Of a stretch of 64,000 nt of DNA, positions 44,901-57,068 are shown one piece after another; positions within the stretch are counted from its first letter, which is position 1; every line of letters begins with the position of its first letter. Location: contig VDFB02358134.1 in the NCBI GenBank assembly GCA_007258455.2, positions 216,303,565 to 216,367,564 of the forward strand. The letters run 5' to 3'. Source of the DNA: Sequoia sempervirens (lineage: Eukaryota > Streptophyta > Pinopsida > Cupressales > Cupressaceae). A program made the position numbers and the translations under genes. The notes under the pieces are model-generated. The model saw only the letters and a list, made by a program, of their open reading frames with translations. It did no database searches and was not told the origin of the DNA.

Positions 44901-47379
44901 AGAGTTCTAGAAACACTCTAGATGTTCTTCTAATCCTAGATTTTTGCCAACACATACAAATGGTTAGAGTAGTTTATGCTTATAAATTATTTATAGAAAT
45001 TTAAAGTAGAATATTTTTGAATTTACATGCTTGTTTTACTTTTCTCATTTGATTAATCTAATTTTAAAAGAGAAAAACTAATCTAATTATTGATTTATGC
45101 ACCCTTATCTAGGTTGTTTTGCCCAAATTGACTGTACATGAAACAAGACATCACTTTTCATGATGGTTTACCTTATTGGCTATGATATTTAACATTTACA
45201 CATTTTTTAGCAATATTTTTCATGAGATTATTCATTTGGCATTCATTATAGCGATTATTTCTATGATCTAGTATGCATGTATAAAATAATTCATAGACAA
45301 GCTATATTTGGATGGTACATTCATAAATTAGATTCAAAGGGGAATTTCATGATCATAATCTTCATTATAAGGGTATTTACCACATGTTTCATGGATTTGA
45401 TACAAGTTAAGATGATGTTGCAAATATTTAGGATCATTTTTATAAGGGAAAATTGCTAGTTCCATATTGAATTGATGCTCAATACAATATTCATATGATG
45501 CTCAAGGTTTTGATTTTATAGCATTAGGGAGTAAATTTAGATGGTGTATAGAATTCATATGGCTCATTGTCCTTATTTGACTTATCATGCACAATATGTC
45601 ATTATTGATATATCATTACCATGGATGACCTTATCTATGCATAAGTGATGTGCTTTCAAGTTTACATCTATGAGATATGTTGTCATGTCTATGCTTATAT
45701 TCTTACATCTTATATGACATATCTTTGTTCTTACATTATTTATCTATCTCTATCTATTGCTTCCTTATCTTTATCATTGAGGATGATATAGAGGTACAAT
45801 ATTTCCCTTCACTACACATGCTTAAATGCATATTATTGATGCCTAGATTTGTTTTGTACAAAAATATATACCACATAAAGCATCTAAAGTACAAATAGAT
45901 ATGTAGTTGATCTATAAGTCCATGTTTGTGGAAATAAGCTCAATTTCTTGATTAATCTAGGTTATCCTAATTCTATCAAAATAAAAAGGGGAAATACATT
46001 GAAAATAAATGACTAATAATTAAAGGGTGATACACCCAAATATACATTTATTTGTTAATCTAACATAGAACTATTAGACACAATAAATAATAGTTAACAA
46101 AAATTAAAGTAAGTCATGGTCATACTGTTATCAAATGAAATTTACTATTAAAGTAAAGCATGGTCATACTATTATCAAATGAATTGGAATTTATTAAAAT
46201 ATTATAATAACAACTTCATAGCCCACTCTATAAAGGCCAATATTACCAACAACTATGAAAATATATTATCATCGAGGTACAACTTCCTTGGGATTATTAC
46301 TATCTTCTGAAGTTCATATGTAAGATAAGTGCATGTCGTCAATAGTCTTGATAAGTTGTGTTGATAATGAATAGAAGCTATGAAGTCATATTGTTTGGCA
46401 CTGAGTAGAATATGTTGCAAAAAGTTTGAAGAAACTTGACTAAGAAAAGTTCATGTCAAAAAAGGTGTCACAGGCTCAAGTGTACTACATTCTATTATAT
46501 TTGGTGGTCTGAGCTTGTAGATGGAGAATATTACTAGAAAGTACTCTTGGACATGTGTGATTCAAATTTTAGATCACGAAGCCTACCACAAAGTGTTTTC
46601 TAGCTAGTAGAATGAAGACAGTTGTATAGTGTGGTTGTAGTTAGGATGGGTCAGAGGAATGCTCCACATTTCTCCATAATTGATGATATAGTCATTTGTG
46701 GCTTGGAGGATTTCTAGATACAAGTAAAGTACACCTATGCTCCAATTCTCAAGTGATAATTTGTATCACAGCAGTTTTTGGAGTCATCTGAGTGAAAAGA
46801 AGTCTAGTTATTGGCTAAGGAATGTCGAAGGAGATAATAGATGCCATCGCCTTTCAATGCATCTTGTGATTTGGGTTTTTTGTTTGAAAGATAAGATTAT
46901 ATGATATGTTGGTATGCTTAGTTCAAATTTTAAATGACTTTGCCTACCACAAGCATATTTTTCAATATTCTACACCAAGCATGTGTAGCCAGAATGATGC
47001 CAACATGAGTGCTCAAGTGGTTGGGCCAACATGAAATAATTTGAAATGATAAAAGGGGTGTATAGGAATGTTTGGAAAGGCATATAGTGTTCATGACATG
47101 ACCCGCATGAGGATATTTTTATTTCTCTAGTACCACTTTTGGTCTAGAGCTAATATGAAGAAGGATAAGTGTTTGTTAAGCTGACTTGGTATGTTGAGAT
47201 GTTTGTGCTAGTTGTTTGGATGCATGCACTGGTGAGGAAGTGTATTCTAAGGTAAAATAGGTCTTTTTTACCTCTTGACATGTGCCACATTTGATTTCTA
47301 CTTTTTGTAGAATTTTTTTAGGGCTGACATACATGGTTATTGTACATGATCTCATATTATATGTTTCATCTTAGCCGAC
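44901..47379. other. Unassigned AT-rich stretch; no gene seen
   Basis: No open frame above 75 codons and no retroelement motif on either strand. Two imperfect direct repeats are visible: a 40-bp tandem pair at 46105-46185 (GTCATGGTCATACT / GCATGGTCATACT), and a pair at about 46560 and 46920 (TTCAAATTTTA, then GCCTACCACAA). The right half probably belongs to the copia LTR that ends at 48055. Confidence 0.5.
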
Positions 47380-48055
47380 AAAGGAATTATTTTTTGAAGA
47401 GTGTGGTGGATATAAATAAAATATCAAGGATATTGAAAGAGTATGCAAGTGTATGGTGAATGTTTTGAAAAGATAATGTTCGAATAAGAAAACTACATAA
47501 ACAATTTTGATAACGAAATGCATTGAAGATCAGTTTAGTCATGGTAGCTTAGTAGTGATGTTGCTACTAAGATAGTGGAGAGCTAGTTGTGATAATAGAA
47601 GAAAGGTATTTGAAGGTATTTTGATGTTTGTAATATTGATGGAGTGATTTTGTAGAAGTAAGTTGGTATTTTAGTGTTTGGAAAGATCAACTGAAAGTTG
47701 AAATAGTCTACTTTTATGGAAGAAACATCAGAATCTTATCAGTTTCTTTGTGTAGAGGTTGTAGCCTCATTCTTGATTGTAAATGTTAATGAAGTTGTAG
47801 CTTCCTTTGGGTTGTAGCCCATAAAACTTATTGTAAATCTTGTTTTCATTTGTGAGGTTGGATTTGTACAATAGATCCAAGTAGCTTGCTCACCGTGGTT
47901 TTTCCCTCGTAGGGTTTTCCATGTAAAATTTGGTGGTATGGTTGCATGCTTATGTGTTCATTTTTTTATCATGGTTTTCATTTGATTAATTGTTGTTGGA
48001 TGTAATGAATTTGATTAACTATTGATTCACCCCCCCTCTTAGTAGTTTTTTGTGT
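47380..48055 (+). repeat. Copia LTR, 3' part
   Basis: Shares the layout of the 37618-39228 LTR end: a GTGGTTTTTCCCTCGTAGGG segment, TTGATTCACCCCCCCTCTTAG, and TTTTTTGTGTTCAA. No primer-binding site follows. The left boundary is uncertain. Confidence 0.55.
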
Positions 48056-48178
48056 TCAAAAAGGAGTAATTTGAAACCCTCCATCAAAGAAAAATAATAA
48101 TAAATTTTTTTTAACTCTCCATTTTAAGAAATTTAAAATTGTCAATTTAAGTCTCTTTGAGAAAAATAATGGGTTTTG

Positions 48179-49135
48179 TGTTGGATGTTGTGGTTGTCTT
48201 GCTGATATGTGGTTGTCATTGATGTCAACACTATTAGCATTTTTTCACTTGAAGTTTTATATGTCGAGGATATTGAGAAAATTATAATAAAGAAGTTGTA
48301 GATTGTCAGTGGTGAAGTGAAGTTCAGTGTGTTAGTACATTTTGTATGTTGATGATCAGAGGTTGTGGAACAAAGGGTTTTTTGCTGAGTGTATCTAGTT
48401 TATCCACGTCAAGTTTCAAAGATCTGCGTGAAGATTTGATCGAGTTATGAAGATTTTCTTTATGACAATTTTTTTGTGTTCTTTAGTTGATGTTCCTGAT
48501 TGAAGATGAGGCTATTTCTGTTAGTTCAGTTGCTATGGATGCTTCTTTGTTGTTTCATGTTGTTTGTGGATGTCTCTAGATCGTTCTCTGTCTTTGTTGC
48601 ACATCTACATTGATCGTTGAGCTTGTGGTTGGCGAATTTCTTTTGCATGTTCATGTTTTTCATGTTCTTGGCCGACATGGTGGTTGTAGCGTATTGTGGA
48701 TCTTTGAGGCGTAATTAATTCAAGTATTTTTCATGTTGAACATGCTTTTTTGGCTTGTCACTAAGTTGTGGCCAACTTTGGTTGATTCGCATTGTAAATA
48801 TTTAATGTTTTGGGCTGACAGTTTATATTCATTTTTATTCTTGTTGAAGCCGACTTGAAGGGATGAAATTTCTTATTGCGGATATATAAGAGTGATTGTT
48901 TATTTGAATTGGAGAATGCTCAGTGTGCTCCTATGTGTGTATGTGTGAATATCATTTGAAGGTAGAGTAGAGTGTGATGAAGTGAGTAAAAGAGTGAAGA
49001 ATTGTGCTTAACTGGAACTGTAATCAGGCATGAGTAGATGTTATTTTCTTAGTTCAAAATCTGGATGGTTGTAATCCAAATCTCTTTGTAAGACAGTGTG
49101 TCTTCCATTGTAATTGAGCAGTGAGCTCTAGGAAG
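48179..49135 (+). repeat. Second copia LTR, truncated
   Basis: Begins TGTTGGATGTTGTGG and contains a TATA-like GGATATATAAGAG at about 48880-48892. It breaks off in its transcribed part and joins a protease fragment with no primer-binding site or gag between. Confidence 0.6.
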
Positions 49136-49388
49136 ATGATTGGGTGTTTATTGCTATCAAGGAGAATAATGTTAAATCTACTAGTTGTACAAATGTGGAG
49201 AAAGCTCTAGCTACTCGAGTTGAAGAGAAAGATGTATGGGTAATTGACAGTGGATGTTCACATCATATGATAGGAGATAAAAAGAAGTTTGTAAGCTTAA
49301 AAAAGTATGATGGTGGTGTTGTGAGATTTGGTGATAATATAGCTGGTGTGATCCATGGGAGAGGATGTATTTCACTTGATGGTAAGTG
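49136..49388 (+). pseudogene. Copia protease fragment
   Basis: Open for about 82 codons: VFIAIKENNVKS, then VWVIDSGCSHHMIGDKKKF and KKYDGGVVRFGDN. The DSG active site is intact and the sequence is close to that of the copia element at 40350. It ends at 49388 where element E begins. A deletion of the LTR end, primer-binding site and gag joins it straight to the LTR. Confidence 0.8.
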
Positions 49389-50860
49389 TTGATGCCAAAA
49401 TTTGACGAGGTAATAGTGTCTTATGGGAAACTCAATTTATGGGAGACCTTTTGCGCTAAACTGAGTGACCTCTAGGTTTTTAGAGAAGTCACTTCTTTTG
49501 TAATGGTGGTTTGAAAGGGAAAAGGAAACAATATAATAAAATAAAGTCTAACCTAAGGTGATGCACCAAGACTTAATGATAGGCATGATAAATCATAGAT
49601 CTAAGGGCCTGAATGGTGTTTGTAGTGTTCTAGAAAATTAGAAACTAAAAATTACAGCATAGACAATCCATTCATTAACATAAAATAATATTGCATACAT
49701 CCCTACTACCAGGAAGAGTCATTAGACATGGTCTAGGTCAACAAAGTTGTATTCAACATATATAGAAGTTCTCAAATGAAGTGTCTAGACAATAAAAGGC
49801 ATAGTTTATAGTTTGATTAAATAGCATGAAAAAATAGAAAGGCCGAACAATTCACACAGTCTAAGAGTCTTTGCGATAAAATAAAACAGCAAAAAATAGA
49901 TCTGGCATCTTTAACTAAAAACCAGTGTTTCTCCCAAATTATGGACCTTTTTCTCACAACAGAGAAAAGTATATATAGCAGGAAAAACCCCACCACTTCC
50001 AAGAGTAGCAACAGAAAATATTTTGCAATCCCCTGGCAATGATGCAAGAATCAGAATATTCCCAAAGTCATTGCAACATAATTGATCTGGAACCAAGCAT
50101 CTAGTCACCCTAGGCACAGGTGCATCCTCTACAAATGATGGCAGTGCTCTCGACAAGGCCTAATCAGACAAGTGTCACCATCTTGTGCGAATGATTATGA
50201 CACGTAGTGGCCAATAACATCATTAGGCTCATCTAGTCTATCACCCAAATATGAGATCCGCTAGCTAGGCACGTGGTAGCCTTTCACTGCCCGTATAAAC
50301 CTCTCTTTTGCCACTGAGGACTTGTGTTAATGCTACATGTGTCGAATGGGTAGAGCACTTCATCAATAATGGAGGGAACGATCACCAACCAGGCACAAAA
50401 GAGATGCATGGTAGCATTTCGTTGCCTGTCGTTGTTACTTCATCTCTATGCTGAAAGATTTGTGAATAGCAGACACGTAGCAAGAGTACACCACAGATAG
50501 CAACTATGGGGCCCACAAAAACCTTTTGGGAATGAGGGCTTCGTGGCACCCGAGTAGAGCCTCATGAGGCAGCAAGAAAGCATGATCAAAAGTATTCCAT
50601 AGCCACGACACGTGGAAGCATAGAAAAGTTTCCCAGGATGCAAAAAGAATGCAGAGACTCAGGGTTGCGAGGAGTAGACACATGGAGTAGGAGAGCAAAA
50701 CCTAGATAAAAGGCTGAGTTGACTACTTGCGATGCATGGGCCAACGCATAGAGGAAAATACACCTAAAGGGAGCTAGTTAAATATTTATTAACAGCTTTT
50801 GGTGACTATCAGTGGTGTTTCGACTAAGGAATAGAGAACCCAAAATTTTTCTGGTTTACA
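49389..50860 (-). repeat. Element E 3' LTR (limits approximate)
   Basis: No coding sequence. The inner limit is placed at GGTTTACA (50853-50860), followed by a weak polypurine tract (AATAAAAGGGCAC on the minus strand, 50868-50880). The outer limit is either TGTTGATGCC at about 49388 or TGACGAGG at 49403. Open frames at 49817-50698 are not genes. Four ACACGT/CACGTG motifs lie at 50199-50614. Confidence 0.5.
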
Positions 50861-50880
50861 GGCCAAAGTGCCCTTTTATT

Positions 50881-53800
50881 AAATATTGGAGTCAGAGATT
50901 GGAAAGAGTCACCTGTAGATGTAACCATTCATCCTTAGATGGCTTCACCATGTTGCGCCAATTCTCCTACTCTACACTTAGATCAATAGTTTCTTTGTGA
51001 GATAGTGCATTGGGTAAACTGGCCCCTGCTTCATAATGAAATAGTAGTTGTACAAGCGGATGAATCACTCCCTCAATGTCGGTCACCGTGGGAGGATGAC
51101 TGAAATCCCTGAAAGCCTCTAGATCATTTTCCTTCTCTTCTATCTTTTTCGCAATCTACTCGATCGTGGCAATGGAGCCATTTTCAAGGAATGGGGACAG
51201 AAAACCCATCCTGTTTAACTCAAAGAAACTCCCCCGTATGTTGTCTAGTGTCTTGCTTAGAATAGTTGCGGTTGCTTTAGTGCACTAGAAGGAAAAGTGG
51301 CAATGGATGAACTTATTTTCTGTTTGAGCAGCAGCACCTGATCTTCAATACCCGCTCTGGCGAGGTTTTCATCACAGACTGAGTATAACTCGGTGAGCAA
51401 ATCTTTTGCTTCTAGAACCTTCGCCAAAATGAACCATGGGTACTACTCAATCATATCATGAGCCTCCTAGCTTAGCTTCGATGCCTTGGTGAGGAATCAG
51501 AGGGTAGGCTGTAGTGTTAGGCAAAAAACTTTAATCTTTTCCCAGTGAGAGATGTACAACTATCTAACCAACGGAATGATGTTTGGCTGTGTAGGGGAAG
51601 ATAGGAGAGATCTTTTAAGAGAAGCAATCTTCACGTCTTTTGAAATAATGGCCTCAGCCAATTATACCCTTTTCTTTTTCTCGGATGCTAGTTATTTCGT
51701 AGAGTTGCTCATTTCTTTATTCCAATTCTCTTTGGCACGGGAGTGATTTGCTAAGTGCATGTCTAGAGAAGACTTTGTCTCTTGGAGTTCTTCTATTTGA
51801 ACTTTTAGGCCCTTAAATTCAACCTCTTTTTCTTCTATTTTATGCTCATATTGAGCCTATTGGTGCTCCAAAGATTCCTTTGCGTCACTCCTTGACTATA
51901 CTCAAGGCGAAGTCACTCCAGCTCTTCATTCTTTAGTCACAGATTTTGTTTTGTCTCATGATTCTTAGACTATAGCTCTTTTACCATAGCAGGGTCCAAG
52001 GTCTAAATCTTCGTAAGTTCACCCTGAAGTCTGTTCCTCTCATCCTCTACTGCCAGCACCCTCTCTATCATATGTGCAACATCCACCTCCAGTGATTTCT
52101 CTTTTTTCTCCAAAAAACTAACCCTCTCCCTTACCGCTTTAAGCTGCTCATCATTCTTCTTTAGCTGGCGGCTAGTTTTAAGGAAGTCAGAGGTGACCAC
52201 CCATTGTGTTTCCTCCATGATTTCAACCTTATCCTATGGTTAGGCAACTTTCATGTTGACCCCTACCGCATATATCTCATAATCTTCTAGGTGCATTTCC
52301 CCCTAAGGCTTGGTTACTCTCGGGTACATGGTTGCAAACTTCAATTCCTGTTGGGCCTCATCATATAAGAGTTTGTATTTTTGGCTCAGCTGAAGCACTG
52401 TTGTCTTTTTCCTTGCACTTTCACATTCTACTTGTGCGTGCCTCCTTTCTGCAATCAATTTGTGTTATACATTCGGCTGGTGACAAAACTAGTCTACCTA
52501 CAAAACGAGCACCAGCAAGTAGGGCATAGGGATAGGTAATCCCTATAGACATGGGCATTTGTTTCTTCTGGAGAGTAACAGTTTGCAGGGAGAAGTGGGG
52601 CACGTTCCAAAACTTGGTTTGAGGCCCAATAGAAGGGCTAGTCACTTGTAATGACTGAATTGGTGAATCAGCCGTAGGACTCATAGGTTGGGATGGTGGA
52701 GGAGTTGTCAATGTGTTGTCAGCCTATTGCAACAGAAGAGGATCTATAGTAATAGCAAAAGAAGGGGTACTCGCAGGGGGTACATTTTCAGAAAGCGAGG
52801 AAAGGAGAGTCTGAGCTGCAGCAGCGGGTGTAAGGGTCTGCGGAGGAGTAAGGTCGGGTGGAGTGGTTTGCAAAAATTGGGTGAAACCTCCCGAATATGT
52901 TGGATTAAAAGAGGAAGGCAGAGGGCCAGTACTCATGGTAGGGATCATCGTTGAGGCAGGGACAGATACCAAGGAATGAGAAGCAAGGGAAGAAGGAGCA
53001 AATTTTACTTATTGATTGGTCGATGGCAGCTCCAGAATCGTCAGGGACTCTTCCTCAGCCTTAGGCCCTTGGCTAGCTGCAAGCACTTGTCTTCCGGCAG
53101 GTTCTTGTGAACCTTCTCCAAGAATGCTCTTTGTACGCTATCTCTTTGCAAGCAGAGTGTCCTAAGCTTCGGCAGCTATTTTCATTTGTTGCAGTGATAA
53201 CCTAGCTGGCTTAGCGGCCCAAGTGAGTGTATGTGAGACCCTTGATATATTAAAGCACACATTTGTGGCCACATAGGTAGGTTGTCTGGGGCCTTTCTCC
53301 TTCGACATAGAGGAGGCAGATGTCGCAACTTCCTCTTCCTACTCTTCGGACTCATCCCCTGGGTCCTCACTCTTATTAATACTAGAGCTTAGGCTGGGGT
53401 GGCCCTCATTCCACCATTTTTCAAATTCCTTGTCATCCTTCAAACTATCATAAGGGGCATCCAATTGCCCTATCTCTTGGTGATACTTCGAGAAAGCTTC
53501 TATTTTTTTAGCAGTCCACTCCTCATCCTTCTTCAACTTATTGTACATGGCATGTCCCATGTGGACATTATCTTTGGCCACCTCCACAACAAATTAGAAC
53601 TTGTGCCATGGCCCCCTAGTATCTTGCGTAGGAATACGTGCCAATTCAAAAAAAAATTCATCCTTGTCTGCCCGTGAGTTACGCCGCTTCTCCCAATAAG
53701 GTCGAGGAACATGTGTTACTTTCATGTGTGGATCTAGAAAGTCATTGAAAGAGTTCTAATCCCACTTATCATTTACGAGAACCAACCCTAAATAAGCTAG

Positions 53801-55150
53801 TTTATCCTGCAATAACTGGTCCAATTGTTTCTTTACCAGAGTCATCAACTTGAAATTCTTTGGACAAGTGAAGAATCCATTTTTCTTGAAACTTTTGCTG
53901 CTACAAAAGGTAAAATCAATGATACACACCTGCTTATACATTTCAAGTGTGAGCACCCTATCTGTGATGCGGGCTGGAAGAAGGAAAGGTTGACCAGTGA
54001 AGCCCTGCATCCGAAGAATCATGAAATCTGTTCCTAAGAACCAGTCACAGGCGGGAGTGAAACTCTACATATATCCAGTTTGATACCTATCGAGCCAAAT
54101 TATGTCACCTTCTCCGATTAAATCATGCAAAATCAGAGTTATGAAATAGTCTGAAAATGCATAATAATCATATGATACAGAAATAAAAGGTGTCCACATA
54201 GACACTAGCTTCCTCTTACCCCATTCATCAAAAATTGATAATTCAAAATACTGGGCAAAGAAATCAGGGTTTTGATGTAGAAACATGTGAACCAGGAAAG
54301 AAAGAAGTCTAAATTTTCCCTCTGTCAGGTAATTCTTTATTTTCCATATCATTTCATCTACCATGAACTCAACAAAATCATACCAAAAGGTATTGTGCTG
54401 CCTGTGGAATTGGAAGGCTGGTACCAGTTGAAAAGTTTCCACCATCTCATCGGAGTCTCGGCCGCACACAAAAGTTAGCATGGAAATGGCATCTTGCAAA
54501 TCCTCGTGTAATGCACTACGTGGCAACAAAATACTTGGCAGTTTAGCACCTGGGATGCCTTTCTTACCAATCTCCTCCAACAAGAAATTTGAGTTCTTTT
54601 TCATCACCCTCCATATTTTTTCTCCTTTGCCAGGGTTAAAAGACTCAATGTTCTCTCTTCTTTCACTTGGTTTTGGGATGCATAGCATATGCCAAATGGC
54701 TTGTGGGGTGATGTGAACTCTTAAGCTTCAGGCCTCGATGTAGCGGGTGTTAGGGTTATAGCACTAGATAGCAGCGTCAACTATCTTCGAGCAGTAGTGC
54801 ACCAACGGGACCATGTATTGTGGAAGGCCACTGTACCAAACCTTCCTTGCCATAGAAGTGTCTGCCTTTGGTGCCATCAACCTTGCATAGGCTGCCTCCC
54901 TTAAGGATTTAGGGTTTTTTGTGAGCCGTGGGTCATAGATATTATCCCATTTCTCTTCAACCCTTTTCTTGTTCCTGCAATCTTTGGGCCTGTTAAGCTC
55001 TTCTGTATATTCCCTCTTCGGCTTGTTTGGTATACTAGGTGTAACATAGGCCAAATCCTCATAGACATACACATCTTTAGATGATCGTATGGTTGTAAAC
55101 AGCTCTTGGCCAATTTCCTCTTGTATTGGCTAAGATGAACTCTCTGACAT
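50881..55150 (-). pseudogene. Element E sense extra ORF: long protein with C-terminal coiled coil (broken)
   Basis: The ATG at 55148-55150 opens MSESSS, a TAG, then PIQEEIGQELFTTIRSSKDV. The same frame runs to 52421, with stops; a frameshift near 52430 leads to the coiled coil. The N-terminal 500 residues look globular: YGARLM-type segments such as SLREAAYARLMAPKADTSMA, SLRVHITPQAIWHMLCIPKP, LMTFVCGRD-like LTFVCGRDSDEMVETFQLVP and WYDFVEFMVDEMIWKIKNYL. A Ser/Pro/Thr-rich linker (52720-53000) follows, then heptads such as RQLKKNDEQLKAVRERVSFL and FKGLKVQIEELQETKSSLDM down to about 51560. It sits where Athila elements carry a third gene; it may belong to the poorly described retrotransposon ORF families there, but I see no membrane segment. 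Function unknown. Confidence 0.6.
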
Positions 55151-55818
55151 TTTCTTTAGATGAAGACTTTTGTGAGTTTTGGACTCCGTTATCCTTATCT
55201 GGCTTTGGATTTGCTAAAAAATTCTCTGCACTTTGAGCTTTGGAATTTTTGAAAAGACTTTGAATCATTAAGCTTTTTCATGCAATATTTTGCTATCTCT
55301 TCTCAAGTTGGTAGAGGAAGGCATGCCTTTTGCATTTAATTCGGCATGTACCGTTAATTTTGCAATTCGTGCAAAATGAACTACTTGCCATTTTGAGACA
55401 ACAAGAGTTCATTATTATGTTTGGCAACTGTGTGATATGCTGTGATTCCCTTGAAACTTGAGCCGGCAATTTTCTTTCTAACATTGAGTTAGTATGTGTT
55501 GGTAATTAATATCCTAGCAAGAATGATTACGCCAAAGCAAATGATCACGACCTGAAAAGATATAGATATTTCCTTTAGCTTTAGAAAATGCCTGTGAGAT
55601 GACACAATAGCCTATGTCCATACGGATTACTGTCGATAAGCGCCACATTTTTAAAGCTAATTAATTAGCTCCTATTAATCTAGCATGCATTGAATTGTAC
55701 CTCCGCAGATGCAATTGGTTCAGAAATGTGAGCAAGCGCAGGCACACTTTTCAAGTTGGCATCTAGTTATCATCACATTTTTCTCAAAATGGATTAGCAT
55801 GTGTCTTGTCATTTTTTT
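55151..55818. other. Intergenic region between the divergent genes of element E
   Basis: About 670 bp between the ATG of the sense ORF and the TATA box of the antisense ORF. No conserved motif that I can name. A 63-codon frame at 55293-55484 (minus) is likely chance. Confidence 0.5.
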
Positions 55819-55828
55819 TATAAATAGG
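55819..55828 (+). promoter_or_regulatory. TATA box of element E antisense gene
   Basis: TATAAATAGG, a strong TATA match, 149 bp before the ATG at 55968. Confidence 0.6.
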
Positions 55829-55967
55829 TGGGTAAGTAGTGAGAAAATCATACTTAGCATTTCAGCAGTGATAGGTTGTTAGAAAAGTTTTAAGCAAGTT
55901 TTCTCATAGGCTAGGTGATAGGTAAGTTTCAGCATTGGTTAGAAGGTGTAAGCATAGTGTCAGAATC

Positions 55968-56615
55968 ATGGATACTCTTGTTTGGCTAACCTCTTATAAG
56001 TCACAAACAATGTTTCTAGGGGAGGTTTCTACTAGGCAGCTGAAAAGAATGACTAAGAATAAGCATTCCTTGCTCTTGGTAGCCATAAAATGGGTTCTAG
56101 GAAAGGACTGCATAGAATACAAGGACAAGTATCATGTGAATACTGATATATGTTCCCACTTCGTAGCGTCTATATTAGACATTGGCATCCCCAAGCCTCT
56201 CATCTTGAAGTTGGTCAACAAAATGTTTCCCAGAAAGTACCTAAATGGCCTTGGTGAAGTTGTTGCTCATGTTGCATATGGGGTAGGTCTGTCGTCAACT
56301 AGCGACCTTCGTCGCTATATCGAGGAAAAAGCGGTAGTTGTATGGCTATCGTTTCTCAGTGGATTCCGTCTTCAGACATGTGATGAGCATCGGCAGAGGG
56401 TTACCCAAGCCTTGCACTTATTTTTTCGTAGTTACAATGTGATACTATTCTATGATGTAGATTGGTATACCAACTTTAGGAACCTGGTGTTTCCCCCGCC
56501 AATGTTGGTTGTGTCGAATGATGTTGCTTCTGCTGCCAAAGAACCTGCTAACGAGGAAGAGGTAGATGCTGCCATTGATGCATTAATTGTTGCCTCTCAT
56601 GCCCTTGGATGAAAA
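55968..56615 (+). CDS. Element E antisense ORF, 214 codons, unbroken
   Basis: Start chosen at ATGGATACTCTTG (MDTLVWLTSYKSQ); the frame is open a further 11 codons upstream but without a better context. No internal stop. Mostly globular and helical: KHSLLLVAIKWVLGKDCIEY, HVNTDICSHFVASILDIGIP, ILKLVNKMFPRKYLNGLGEV, RRYIEEKAVVVWLSFLSGFR. A short acidic and alanine-rich tail (EPANEEEVDAAIDALIVASH) precedes TGA. It runs against gag-pol, downstream of integrase. I do not recognise the family; it does not resemble the plant-mobile-domain gene of D and F. It is the only extra ORF in the window without a stop, while all its neighbours are broken. No membrane segment or signal peptide. Confidence 0.6.
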
Positions 56616-57068
56616 CCCTCTATGCTCCTAAAAATGCCTCTAAGTTTTCTTTATTTCCTGTTGTTGCATAGACTTCCTGCCCTACAGTTTTGTATGTAAG
56701 CTAAAAGGCTATCATTTTGCATACATAAAAGAATAGCTTGAATAGTTATATAATTTTTGGATTATGGCTTCCCCGGCCATTTTGCAATGTAAAAACCAAA
56801 GAATATATATAAATAGATATATATTTTTTTTAAAAATCCATGGCTCTTTCTTTCATTCTGCATTTTAGTTTTATGGGCTCTTTTATAGCATATGTGTTTA
56901 TTTCTTTGCACATGGGTGTGTTTTATGTAAATTAATCATGCTATTCCACCCTCCATAATAATGGGTTACTTCCGTAGAAGCACAAACTAATTTTGAAAAA
57001 GACCGGCCAAAGAAAGGGAAATAAAATAAAAGCACTATTCACATATGTACAAAAATAGAACTCGACAC
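56616..57068. other. Element E, gap between antisense ORF and integrase
   Basis: AT-rich, no coding signal. It would hold the 3' ends of the convergent sense pol and antisense units. Confidence 0.6.
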
